Notes under the pieces: model-generated
The model's database searches: none
The model's input: the letters and a program-made list of their open reading frames with translations, nothing else
What the model was told of the DNA's origin: nothing
Shown: positions 8,244 through 17,143 of the stretch, in pieces
How the letters are laid out: the number at the start of each line of letters is the position of its first letter
Numbering within the stretch: position 1 is the first letter of the stretch
Translations under genes and position numbers: made by a program
Origin: F1-120-MAGs118 sp013360535
GTDB lineage: Bacteria; Planctomycetota; UBA1135; GCA-002686595
Assembly (NCBI GenBank): GCA_026647215.1
Contig: JAPKHC010000001.1
Span: 310,001-374,000 of the forward strand
Direction: 5' to 3'
Length of the DNA stretch: 64,000 bases

Positions 8244-10049
8244 ATGAAGCTCTCCACCCTCGGACTGTCGCTCGTGTTGCTCTCCGCCTGCGCCACGCGA
8301 CCCTCGGACGAGGCAGCGGCCGCTCGCGCCGAGGCGCGTGCGTTCCTCGAGCGCTACAGCGCGACCTACGTGAAGCTCTACACCGCTTCGAGCGAGGCGC
8401 AGTGGGCGTCGCAGACGCACATCGTCGAGGGCGACACGACCAACGCGGAGCGCACGCAGGCCGCAGAGGAAGCGACGGCGGCCTTCACCGGCAGCGTCGC
8501 GAACATCGAGACCGCGCGCAGGTTGCTCACCCGGCGCGAGCTGCTCGAGCCGATCCAGGCGAAGCAGCTCGAAGCGGTGCTTTTCAAGGCAGCCGCCAGC
8601 CCGCAGACGCAGCCGGAGCTCGTCAAGGAACGCATCAAGGCCGAGACCGCGCAGGTGGAGAAGCTCTACGGCTTCGCCTTCCGGCTCGACGGCAAGGAAC
8701 TGAGCGCGAACGACATCGACAACGGCCTCAAGAGCGAGCGGGACCTCACGCGGCGCCGCGCGATCTGGGAGGCCTCGAAGGAAGTCGGAATCGGCCTGCG
8801 GCCCGGGCTCGTCGAGCTGCGGCGCCTGCGCAACGAGGTCGTGCGCGGGCTGGGCTACCGCGACTACTTCTCCTACATGGTCAGCGAGTACGGCATGACC
8901 ACGGAGGAGATGGCGGCCACGATCGAGCAGATCAACCGCGACCTGCGGCCCCTGTACCGCGAGCTGCACACCTGGGCGCGCCATCGCCTCGCGGAGCGCT
9001 ACGGCCAGCCGGTTCCCGAGCAGATTCCCGCGCACTGGCTGCCCAACCGCTGGGGGCAGGACTGGTCGAGCCTCGTCGACGTGCAGGGCTTCGACCTCGA
9101 CGCCGCGCTCGCGCAGAAGTCGCCCGAGTGGCTCGTGCAGCAGGCCGAGCGCTTCTACACCAGCCTCGGCTTCGAGTCGCTGCCTCAGGTCTTCTGGGAG
9201 CGTTCGTCGCTCTACCCGCTGCCGCAGGGCGCGGCGTGGAAGAAGAACACGCACGCTTCCGCGTGGCACATGGACCTCGACCACGACGTGCGCTCGCTGA
9301 TGAGCGTCGAGCCGAATGCCGAGTGGTACGAGACCACGCACCACGAGCTCGGCCACATCTACTACTACCTGAGCTACACCAACCCGCGCGTTCCGCCGCT
9401 CCTGCGCGAGGGCGCGAACCGCGCGTACCACGAGGCCGTCGGCTCGCTGATGGGGCTCGCGGCGATGCAGCCGCGTTTCGTGCGCTCGATCGGGCTCGAG
9501 ACCGGCGATCAGGCGGCGGATCCGATGCAGCTGCTCCTGCGCGAGGCGCTCAACTACGTCGTGTTCATCCCGTGGTCGACCGGAACGATGTTCTCGTTCG
9601 AGAAGGAGCTCTACCACGGCGAGCTGGCACCCGAACGCTGGAACGCGCGCTGGTGGGAGCTCGCGTCCCGCTACCAGGGCATCGCGCCGCCGGCGCCGCG
9701 CGGCGAGGAGTACTGCGACGCCGCGACGAAGACGCACATCAACGACGACCCGGCGGGCTACTACGACTACGCGCTCAGCTTCGTGCTGCTGTTCCAGCTC
9801 CACCAGCACATCGCGACCGAGCTCCTGCATCAGGACCCACGCGACACGAACTACTACGGCTCGCGCGAGGTCGGGAAGTTCCTTCAGGGTCTGCTCGAGC
9901 CGGGTGCGAGCGGCGACTGGCGCGTGATGCTGCGCGAGGCGACCGGCTCCGACCTCTCCGCCAAGGCGATGGTCGAGTACTTCCAGCCATTGCTCGAGTG
10001 GCTGCGTGAGCAGAACCGCGGTCGCACCTCCACGCTGGCGGAGCTCTAG
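8244..10049 (+). CDS. M2-family peptidyl-dipeptidase lipoprotein (ACE-like)
   Basis: This 601-residue protein is an M2 zinc metallopeptidase, the bacterial relative of angiotensin-converting enzyme, which removes C-terminal dipeptides. The first residues end in LLSAC, a lipobox, so it is probably an envelope lipoprotein. The zinc site is HELGH at residues 367-371, with the downstream Glu in YHEAVG at about 397. The C-terminal half is typical of the family (INDDPAGYYDYALSFVLLFQLH). I chose the ATG at 8244 over an upstream in-frame ATG because the lipoprotein signal starts there. It is oriented divergently from pilT, about 170 bases apart. Confidence 0.9.
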   Translation: MKLSTLGLSLVLLSACATRPSDEAAAARAEARAFLERYSATYVKLYTASSEAQWASQTHIVEGDTTNAERTQAAEEATAAFTGSVANIETARRLLTRRELLEPIQAKQLEAVLFKAAASPQTQPELVKERIKAETAQVEKLYGFAFRLDGKELSANDIDNGLKSERDLTRRRAIWEASKEVGIGLRPGLVELRRLRNEVVRGLGYRDYFSYMVSEYGMTTEEMAATIEQINRDLRPLYRELHTWARHRLAERYGQPVPEQIPAHWLPNRWGQDWSSLVDVQGFDLDAALAQKSPEWLVQQAERFYTSLGFESLPQVFWERSSLYPLPQGAAWKKNTHASAWHMDLDHDVRSLMSVEPNAEWYETTHHELGHIYYYLSYTNPRVPPLLREGANRAYHEAVGSLMGLAAMQPRFVRSIGLETGDQAADPMQLLLREALNYVVFIPWSTGTMFSFEKELYHGELAPERWNARWWELASRYQGIAPPAPRGEEYCDAATKTHINDDPAGYYDYALSFVLLFQLHQHIATELLHQDPRDTNYYGSREVGKFLQGLLEPGASGDWRVMLREATGSDLSAKAMVEYFQPLLEWLREQNRGRTSTLAEL

Positions 10050-10308
10050 CCGAACGCCAAATTCGCCCGGAGAAACTGCCGGAAAGGCGAAATCGACGCC
10101 TCGCGCCGGCGCGACCGCGTGCGAGTTTCTGGAAACGGCCCGTGGCGAACGTCGCGGGTCAAGCGAACGTGCCGTTCGGCCCGAAAAGTGGGGCCCGAGC
10201 GCGCGGCTACTCACGATGCCGCATCCAGCGCCGGGGATCGTCGGCTCGAGACACCGCGGGCGATCCGTACCGATCCGTCCGCGGCTCTTGCCAGATGCGC
10301 CTCCCCTC

Positions 10309-11889
10309 ATGTCGAACTCCGTTCCGTCCCTCGTTCCCTCCAACGACCGCACCAACGACTGCGCCTCGGCGACCGGCGAGCTCGCCGCGCTCGAGCGCTC
10401 GCTGGCGGTGATCGAGTTCGAGCTCGACGGCACGATCCGCCACGCGAACGAGAACTTCTGCCGCACGGTCGGCTACGCGGCGAGCGAGATCGCGGGTCGC
10501 CACCACTCGCTGTTCGTCGACGAGACCGAGCGCACGAGCGTGGCCTACAAGCGCTTCTGGCAGGACCTCGCATCCGGCCAGTTCAAGTCGGGCCAGTTCC
10601 GCCGCATCGCCAAGGGCGGGCGCGAGATCTGGATCGAGGCGACGTACAACCCGGTCCTCGACCGCGACGGCCGGCCCTACAAGGTCGTCAAGTTCGCGAG
10701 CGACGTCACGGAGCAGAGGCAGCGTGCGGCCGACTGGAAGGGCCAGCTGGACGCGATCTCGAAGTCGATGGCGGTGATCGAGTTCGAGCTCGACGGCACG
10801 ATCCGCACGGCCAACGAGAACTTCTGCCGCGCGATCGGGTACACGCTCGACGAGATCCGCGGGCGCCACCACTCGCTGTTCGTCGATCCCGCCGAGCGTG
10901 CTGGCGCGGAGTACCAGCGCTTCTGGCGCGAGCTCGGGCAAGGCTAGTTCCGCGCGGGCGAGTTCCGGCGCCTCGGCAAGGGCGGCCGCGAGGTGTGGAT
11001 CGAGGCGACCTACAACCCGATCCTCGACGCATCCGGCAAGCCTGTGAAGGTCGTCAAGTTCGCCAACGACATCACCAGCCGCCGCCGCAACCAGCTGATC
11101 GTCGAGCGTGTGCGCGAGGCCTCGAAGCAGCTCTCGAGCACGTCGCTCGGGCTCTCCGAAGTCACGGCGCGCATCGCGGCCAACGCCGAGGATTCGAGCC
11201 ATCAGGCTCGCAGCGCGTCGCTCTCCGCCGAGCAGGTCTCGCGCAACAACCAGACCGTCGCGAGCGCGATCGAGCAGATGGGGGCGAGCATCCAGTCGAT
11301 CTCCTCGAGCACGTCGGAGGCCGCCAAGGTCGCGACCGAGGCCGTCGGCATCTCGCGCCAGACCAACGAGACCGTGTCGAAGCTCGGCGACTCCAGCCGC
11401 GAGATCGGCAAGGTGATCAAGACCATCACCGAGATCGCGCAGCAGACCAACTTGCTCGCGCTCAACGCGACGATCGAGTCCGCGCGCGCCGGCGAGGCGG
11501 GCAAGGGCTTCGCCGTCGTCGCCAACGAGGTGAAGCAGCTCGCCAAGCAGAGCGCGCAAGCCAGCGAGGACATCGCGCGGCGCATCGAGACGATCCAGGC
11601 CGACACCAAGTCCGCGGTGCAGGCGATCGCGCAGATCGTCCGCATCATCGACGAGATCAACTCGATCCAGACCTCGATCGCCGGCGCGGTCGAGGAGCAG
11701 ACGGCGGTCACGTCCGAGATGTCGCGCAACATCACCGAAGCGGTGCGTGCGGGTGAGGAGATCGCGCAGGGCATCTCGACCGTCGCGAGCTCGGCCGAGA
11801 GCACGGCGGATGGCGTGCGCTCGACGCAGGCCTCGGTCCGCGACCTGAGCAAGCTCGCCAGCGACCTCGCGGCGCTGGTCCAGTCCTGA
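10309..11889 (+). pseudogene. Soluble PAS-PAS chemoreceptor (MCP) interrupted by an in-frame TAG
   Basis: The reading frame encodes a 526-codon chemoreceptor without membrane segments: two tandem PAS domains of the FELDGTIR..NENFC type (codons about 35-145 and 155-265), then a methyl-accepting signalling domain with QQTNLLALNATIESARAGE at its tip. A TAG at 10945-10947 lies in the second PAS domain, between GQG and FRAGEF. The equivalent codon in the first PAS domain is CAG (Gln), so one C-to-T change explains it. Everything downstream stays open and conserved. A short receptor-only product could restart at GTG 10993. The alternatives are a recent null mutation, a sequencing error or readthrough. 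Its intact paralog lies immediately downstream. Confidence 0.8.
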
Positions 11890-11942
11890 CGAGCTCGCGC
11901 GACCCCTGTCGGGGCAGGTCCGGGGGCCAGCTCGCCGCGGCG

Positions 11943-11973
11943 GGAGGGCCCTCGGGGGCCTTCCGGACGTTTT
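11943..11973 (+). terminator. Probable intrinsic terminator between the two chemoreceptor genes
   Basis: A 9-bp stem pairs GGAGGGCCC (11943-11951) with GGGCCTTCC (11956-11964), with a four-base loop and one G-U pair. A short TTTT at 11970-11973 follows. It sits about 55 bases after the first receptor gene. The weak T tract limits confidence. Confidence 0.4.
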
Positions 11974-12068
11974 CGACGGCGTAGGCGAGTCTGGGTCAAG
12001 TTGCGTACGGGGGACGTACGAAACGCGAGTCGTGACTCCGACCTCGCACTCCTACCCCGGACCCCACC

Positions 12069-13682
12069 ATGCAGACCCCCGTCTCTTCAGGGATCGGCGC
12101 AGCGCCGGCCGCGCTGCCCGTCCGTTCCGAGCTCGCCCACGAAGCTGATGCGACCCGCGCCGAGCTTGCGGCGCTGCACCGCTCCCTCGCGGTGATCGAG
12201 TTCGAGCTCGATGGCACCATCCGCGAAGCGAACGCCAACTTCTGCAGTGCGCTCGGCTACGCGCCGGACGAGATCGTCGGCCGGCACCACTCGCTGTTCG
12301 TCGATCCCGCCGAACGCACGAGCTCGGCCTACCGCCAGTTCTGGGCCGACCTCGCCAGCGGCCGCTTCCAGTCCGGCGAGTTCCGCCGCATCGCCAAGGG
12401 CGGGCGCGAGATCTGGATCCAGGCCACGTACAACCCCGTGCTGGACGCCGGCGGGCGCCCGTACAAGGTGATCAAGTTCGCGAGCGACATCACCGCGCAG
12501 AAGCAGCGCTCGGCCGAATCCCAGGGCCAGCTCTCCGCGATCTCGAAGTCGATGGCGGTGATCGAGTTCGAGCTCGACGGCACGATCCGTTCGGCCAACG
12601 AGAACTTCTGCAACGCGCTGGGCTATTCGAGCGCGGAGATCGTCGGGCAGCACCACCGCATGTTCGTCGCGCCCAGCGAGCGCGAGAGGCCGGAATACCA
12701 GCGCTTCTGGGCGGAGCTCGGCGCGGGACGCTTCCAGTCCGGCGAGTACCAGCGCATCGCCAAGGGCGGGCGCGAGATCTGGATCCAGGCCACGTACAAC
12801 CCGATCTTCGACGCCTCGGGCAAGCCCGTGAAGGTCGTCAAGTTCGCGCTCGACGTCACGGCGCAGGTGCTGTGCCGCCAGCGCAACGAGCGCATCGTCG
12901 AGCAGGTGCGCGCCACGGCCCACAAGCTCTCGGGCAGCGCCGGTGAGCTCACGCAAGTGACCGGAACCATCTCGAGCAACGCCGAGCGCTCCAGCGATCA
13001 GGCCCGCAGCGTCGCTGCCGCCTCCGAGCAGCTCGCACGCAACAACCAGACGGTCGCGAGCGCGATCGAGGAGATGGGAGCGAGCATCCGCTCGATCTCC
13101 GGCAGCACCGCCGATGCCGCGAAGGTCGCGAGCAGCGCCGTCGCCACCTCGCGGCGGACCAACGAGACCGTCATCAAGCTCGGCGACTCCAGCCGCGAGA
13201 TCGGCAAGGTGATCAAGACCATCACCGAGATCGCGGCCCAGACCAACCTGCTCGCGCTCAACGCGACGATCGAGTCCGCGCGCGCCGGCGAGGCGGGCAA
13301 GGGCTTCGCCGTCGTCGCCAACGAGGTGAAGCAGCTCGCCAAGCAGAGCGCGCAGGCCAGCGAGGACATCGCGCGGCGGATCGAATCGATCCAGTCCGAC
13401 ACGAAGTCCGCCGTGCAGGCGATCGCGGAGATCGTGCACATCATCGAGGAGATCAGCGGGCTCCAGAACTCGATCGCGGGTGCGGTCGAGGAACAGACCG
13501 CGGTCACTTCCGAGATGGCCCGCAACGTCACCGAGGCCGTCGAGGCGAGCCACGGCATCGCGCGCTCGATCAACACGGTCTCCGAAGCCGCGGCCAGCAC
13601 GGCCGAAGGGGTGCGCATCGCGCGCACCACTGCGGCGGACGTCGGTCGGATGGCGGTCGAGCTCGAGCAAGCCGTCCGCTGA
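12069..13682 (+). CDS. Soluble PAS-PAS methyl-accepting chemotaxis protein
   Basis: This 537-residue cytoplasmic chemoreceptor has two PAS domains (about residues 38-150 and 160-272) and a C-terminal MCP signalling domain (about 300-537) with the hairpin-tip sequence AQTNLLALNATIESARAGE. There is no membrane segment, so it would sense an internal signal, as Aer2-type receptors do; no ligand residues such as a haem His can be assigned from the sequence alone. It is a full-length paralog of the broken gene upstream, sharing long stretches of identical DNA in the signalling domain. No che kinase or adaptor genes are in the window. It converges on the M28 peptidase gene with a 6-base gap. Confidence 0.9.
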   Translation: MQTPVSSGIGAAPAALPVRSELAHEADATRAELAALHRSLAVIEFELDGTIREANANFCSALGYAPDEIVGRHHSLFVDPAERTSSAYRQFWADLASGRFQSGEFRRIAKGGREIWIQATYNPVLDAGGRPYKVIKFASDITAQKQRSAESQGQLSAISKSMAVIEFELDGTIRSANENFCNALGYSSAEIVGQHHRMFVAPSERERPEYQRFWAELGAGRFQSGEYQRIAKGGREIWIQATYNPIFDASGKPVKVVKFALDVTAQVLCRQRNERIVEQVRATAHKLSGSAGELTQVTGTISSNAERSSDQARSVAAASEQLARNNQTVASAIEEMGASIRSISGSTADAAKVASSAVATSRRTNETVIKLGDSSREIGKVIKTITEIAAQTNLLALNATIESARAGEAGKGFAVVANEVKQLAKQSAQASEDIARRIESIQSDTKSAVQAIAEIVHIIEEISGLQNSIAGAVEEQTAVTSEMARNVTEAVEASHGIARSINTVSEAAASTAEGVRIARTTAADVGRMAVELEQAVR

Positions 13683-13688
13683 GGCTTC

Positions 13689-15182
13689 CTACTTCGTCGC
13701 CGCGCCGTCCGCCTTGGGCGGATGGCGCGGCAGCGGCTCGGGCAGGTTCGCCACGACGTGCAGCAGGCCCGCGATGGCGCCGGCACCCAGCGCGAGCTCG
13801 CGCGGGTGCACGGCGTCGAGCGTGTCGCGCTCGCAGTGGTGGTGGTCGAAGTAGCGCTCGTCGTCGGGCCGGAAGCCGACCAGCGGCACTCCGGCACGCG
13901 CCATGGGCCCGATGTCGACGCCGCCGTGGCCCGGCTTGACCTGAGTGGCGCCAGAGTTCTCGAGCAGCGCCGCAATCTCGCGCAGCAGCGCGAGCCCATC
14001 GGGCGGCGCGTCGGTGGAGAAGCCGCGCGGCGTGAAGCCGCCCGCATCGGATTCGACCGCGAGCACGTGCCGCGCGAGCTCGCCCTCGTGCGCCCTGTAG
14101 TACGCCTCCGCCCCGCGCGCGCCGTTCTCCTCGTTCATGAAGAACACGACCCGCAGCGTGCGGCGGTGGGGGAGCCCGAGCGCTCGAATCAGCCGCACCG
14201 CCTCGAGCGCATGCACGCAGCCGGCGCCGTCGTCGTGCGCGCCGTGTCCGACGTCCCAGGCGTCGAGGTGACCACCGACGACGATGATCTCGCCGGGGTT
14301 CGTGCCGACGAGGTCGCCGACGACGTTGTGCGAGAGCACATCGGGCAACGTGCGGCAGGAGAGCTGCAAGTTGAGCCGCACGCGCTCGCCCTTGGCGAGG
14401 CGGACCGCGAGCGCGTCGGCCGCGCGAGTGCTGATCGCCGCCGCCGGAATCGGCTCGACACCGTCCTCGTAGCGCAACGCGCCGGTGTGTGGATGGTCGT
14501 CGAGCGCCATCGTCATCGAACGCACGAGCACCGCCCGCGCCCCGACCTTCGCCGCCTCGCTCGCGCCGCGGCTGCGCTGGTCGACGGCGCCGCCGTAGGC
14601 CGCGAAGCAGTCGTGAAGACCCGGATCCATCGGCCGGTTGAGCAGCACGATCTTCCCGCGCGCCTCGGCCGCGCGCGTGCGCAGCTCGTCGAAGTTCGTC
14701 ACGACGAGCACCTCGGCGCTCACACCGCCCGGCGGGGTCGCGACACTGCCTCCGAGCGCGAGAATCGGGAACTTCCCACGCGGTGCACCGCCCGCGTCCA
14801 GTTCGAGCAGGCTCTCGAGCTCGCCACGCTCCCAGCGCGGCACCATCACGGGCTCGAGCTTCACCTCGAGGCCCGCGTCCCGCATCGCCTGCGCCGCCCA
14901 CTGCACGGCCTTCTCGGCGCCGACGCTGCCCGACAGGCGCTTGGGGGCCTGCGTGCAAAGACCGCTCAAGAGCTGCCAGGACTGGCCGCGCGCCAGCGCT
15001 TCGGTGAGCAGCCGATCGACGTCGGGCCGGAAGCGCTCGAGGTCGAGCCGCGCCGCCGGACGCTGCGCCGGAGCCGCTTCGTGCGCCACGTCCACGAGCT
15101 CCACCTCACGCACCTCCTCCGTCCTGCAGGCAGCCACGGCGAGTGCGAGGACCATTCCACCCAAGGTTCGTGCGGTGAGCAT
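13689..15182 (-). CDS. M28-family zinc aminopeptidase lipoprotein
   Basis: This 497-residue protein begins with a signal ending LAVAAC, a lipobox. Residues from about 170 include a PA-like insert (lid) domain. The M28 catalytic domain follows, with the two-zinc ligand set visible as GGHLDAWD, HDDGAG, MNEENG, ESDAGG and the final His in DHHH. The closest general type is the plasma glutamate carboxypeptidase-like M28 group, which releases N-terminal amino acids or cleaves dipeptides. It would act in the envelope. It adds to the set of exported peptidases in this window. Confidence 0.88.
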   Translation of the reverse strand: MLTARTLGGMVLALAVAACRTEEVREVELVDVAHEAAPAQRPAARLDLERFRPDVDRLLTEALARGQSWQLLSGLCTQAPKRLSGSVGAEKAVQWAAQAMRDAGLEVKLEPVMVPRWERGELESLLELDAGGAPRGKFPILALGGSVATPPGGVSAEVLVVTNFDELRTRAAEARGKIVLLNRPMDPGLHDCFAAYGGAVDQRSRGASEAAKVGARAVLVRSMTMALDDHPHTGALRYEDGVEPIPAAAISTRAADALAVRLAKGERVRLNLQLSCRTLPDVLSHNVVGDLVGTNPGEIIVVGGHLDAWDVGHGAHDDGAGCVHALEAVRLIRALGLPHRRTLRVVFFMNEENGARGAEAYYRAHEGELARHVLAVESDAGGFTPRGFSTDAPPDGLALLREIAALLENSGATQVKPGHGGVDIGPMARAGVPLVGFRPDDERYFDHHHCERDTLDAVHPRELALGAGAIAGLLHVVANLPEPLPRHPPKADGAATK

Positions 15183-15220
15183 GGCGCGAGATCCTACAAT
15201 CCGCGCCCACGCCGCCCCCG

Positions 15221-15943
15221 ATGAGCCTGCCCGTCCTGATCCTGTTCGAAGACCCGCACCTGCTCGTGGTGCACAAGCCCTCCGGCCTCCTGTCGGTGCC
15301 GACGCCGGGCGCAGAAGGCCCGACCGTGCTCGACGCGATGCGGGAGCAGGGCCGCAAGGTGTTCCCCGTGCACCGCCTCGATCGCGAGGTCTCGGGCGTG
15401 CTGCTGCTCGCGCGCGACGCGGAAACTCGCACGGCGCTCGAAGGGCTGTTCCGCGAGCGCGCGCTGCGCAAGCTCTACTGGGCGCTCGCGTTGAACGGGC
15501 CGGACCGCGACGAAGGTGCGATCACGTTCCCGATCCTCGAAGAGGGCGCGCAGGCGCGGGTCTCCGCGCTCGGCAAGCCGTCGCGCACGCTGTACCGCGT
15601 CAACGCGCGCAACGCCGGCGTCGCGGAGCTCGAGATCGAGCTCGTCACCGGGCGCTACAACCAGATCCGCCTGCACTTCGCGCACTCGGGCTGGCCGCTG
15701 GTGGGCGACCGCAAGTACGGGAAATTCCGCGAGGATCCGTTCCGTTTCCAGCGCGTCGCGCTGCACGCGCACGCGCTCGAGCTGCCGCATCCGATCACGG
15801 GCGAGCCGCTGGTCGTCGAGGCTCCGCTGCCTCCGGATCTCGCCGAGCTGCGCGAGCTCGCGCTCGCGCCGAAACGGCGCACCAAACGCGCCGAACCGGG
15901 TAGTCGGGACCGTCGTCCTCCGCGTCGCGGCGGGAACGGGTAG
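15221..15943 (+). CDS. RluA-family pseudouridine synthase
   Basis: This 240-residue enzyme isomerises uridine to pseudouridine in RNA. It has the family pattern of an opening FEDPHLLVVHKPSGLL, the catalytic motif HRLDREVSG with the essential Asp, RKLYWAL, and the later GRYNQIRLHFAHSGWPLVGD. It lacks an S4 domain, and its short length suggests a TruC- or RluA-like tRNA or rRNA enzyme; the target site cannot be predicted. The C-terminus is a short Arg-rich tail. It diverges from the M28 peptidase gene (38 bases apart) and converges on the SNase-like gene (4-base gap). Confidence 0.88.
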   Translation: MSLPVLILFEDPHLLVVHKPSGLLSVPTPGAEGPTVLDAMREQGRKVFPVHRLDREVSGVLLLARDAETRTALEGLFRERALRKLYWALALNGPDRDEGAITFPILEEGAQARVSALGKPSRTLYRVNARNAGVAELEIELVTGRYNQIRLHFAHSGWPLVGDRKYGKFREDPFRFQRVALHAHALELPHPITGEPLVVEAPLPPDLAELRELALAPKRRTKRAEPGSRDRRPPRRGGNG

Positions 15944-15947
15944 CTCG

Positions 15948-17051
15948 TCAGCGTTTCGCCGCTGCGGGCTCGATCGGTTCCGGGCCGGCGACACGCCACT
16001 TCGACGCGTCGTCGCAGCTCATGTCGAAGCCGCGCGGGCCCTTGACGACGCGGCCGCGCACCCACAGGTAGTTCTGCACGAACTCCTCGTCATCGCGCTG
16101 GTCGAGCTTCAGCTTCTCGAAGCTGCCGACGTGCTCGCGCGCGAATTTCGCGCGGAATGCCGGCAACTTGTCGCCGGTGCGGAACAGCACGGTCACGCTG
16201 CCGTCGTCCTCGCGGAAGATGCGCTGGATCGTGCCGAAGATCTCGACGTCCTCACCCTTCGCGGAGGTCTCGAGCACGCGCTCGAGCTCGTGCGGCATGT
16301 CCGCCGCCGCGACGTGCGCCGCATCCTTCTTCACTGCCGCGCGGTAGCCGTCGATCGCGGTCGCCCGCGCGTCCCACCACGGCAGCAGCCGCTCGTAGGG
16401 CCGCCGCGCACTCGGCGCGCCTTCGGTCGTGGGCACGTTGGTCTTGGGATCCCAGATGCCCTTCTGCGCCTTGCGCGCGCGCGCCTGCGCGTCGACGAAG
16501 GCCTGATGGCAGACGAGATCGTTGCCGTACTTGTTGAAGTAGGGGCTCTTGCCGAGCTCGACGAGCAGCAGGTTGAAGTTGCGCCCATCGGGCAGGATCA
16601 GGTGGCACAGGAGCCGACCGTAGACGTCGCGCTCCTCCATGCCGTTCGCAAACAGCAGGCCGACCTTCGGCTTCTGGCCGGGCTCGGCCAGATCGGCGAA
16701 GAACTTCGCCGCCCACTGCGCGCAGTCCTCGCCGAAGACCGTCGAGGGCTTCGTCGGGTCGTTCGAGTTGGTCGCCAGCTTCTCCTCGGTGTCGACGCAG
16801 TTCAGGCGCAGCTTCTCGAGCTTGCCCGCGCGCAGGATGTGCACCGTGTCGCCGTCGACGACCTTCTCGACCTCGAACTGCTCCTTGGGCGGGGCGAGCT
16901 TCCAGCCGGGCTGCTCGAGCGCAGCTTTCGCCGGTGTGGCGGGGGCGGCCTGGGGCGCCGCGCGGGCGACATCCAGAGGGCACAGCAGGCCGGCGACGGC
17001 CAGCAGGGCGGGGAGCAGGGACGAACGGGCCGGGAGAGGGAGGTTTCGCAT
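15948..17051 (-). CDS. Exported staphylococcal-nuclease-like (SNase/TNase) domain protein
   Basis: This 367-residue protein has a signal peptide (to about residue 32, ending VARA). An SNase-fold domain spans about residues 57-190: VVDGDTVHI, LRLNCVDTEE and YGRLLCHLILPDG, retaining the Arg and Glu positions associated with catalysis in staphylococcal nuclease. The C-terminal 150 residues contain a second beta-rich, OB-like segment (EDVEIFGTIQRIFREDDGSVTV...YLWVRGRVV). It could be a secreted nuclease or a structural derivative. An ATG seven codons upstream is possible, but the signal begins here. It diverges from the PtsI-like gene with 92 bases between starts. Confidence 0.78.
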   Translation of the reverse strand: MRNLPLPARSSLLPALLAVAGLLCPLDVARAAPQAAPATPAKAALEQPGWKLAPPKEQFEVEKVVDGDTVHILRAGKLEKLRLNCVDTEEKLATNSNDPTKPSTVFGEDCAQWAAKFFADLAEPGQKPKVGLLFANGMEERDVYGRLLCHLILPDGRNFNLLLVELGKSPYFNKYGNDLVCHQAFVDAQARARKAQKGIWDPKTNVPTTEGAPSARRPYERLLPWWDARATAIDGYRAAVKKDAAHVAAADMPHELERVLETSAKGEDVEIFGTIQRIFREDDGSVTVLFRTGDKLPAFRAKFAREHVGSFEKLKLDQRDDEEFVQNYLWVRGRVVKGPRGFDMSCDDASKWRVAGPEPIEPAAAKR

Positions 17052-17143
17052 GGCAGGGATCCGGGCGCCCATCTTGGCCGCACGGGGGCCTGCGCGTCTC
17101 GCGCCCTTTATCGAAAACGCGCGGGCCGTACGATCTCCGAACC

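Noticed and set aside
10061..10094. Hairpin after the M2 peptidase gene as a terminator
   Set aside because: A TTCGCC/GGCGAA stem is visible, but no T tract follows and the loop is large.
10948..11889. The receptor half after the TAG as a separate intact gene
   Set aside because: The only early start is a GTG at 10993 inside the PAS domain with no ribosome-binding site, and the paralog shows one continuous gene.
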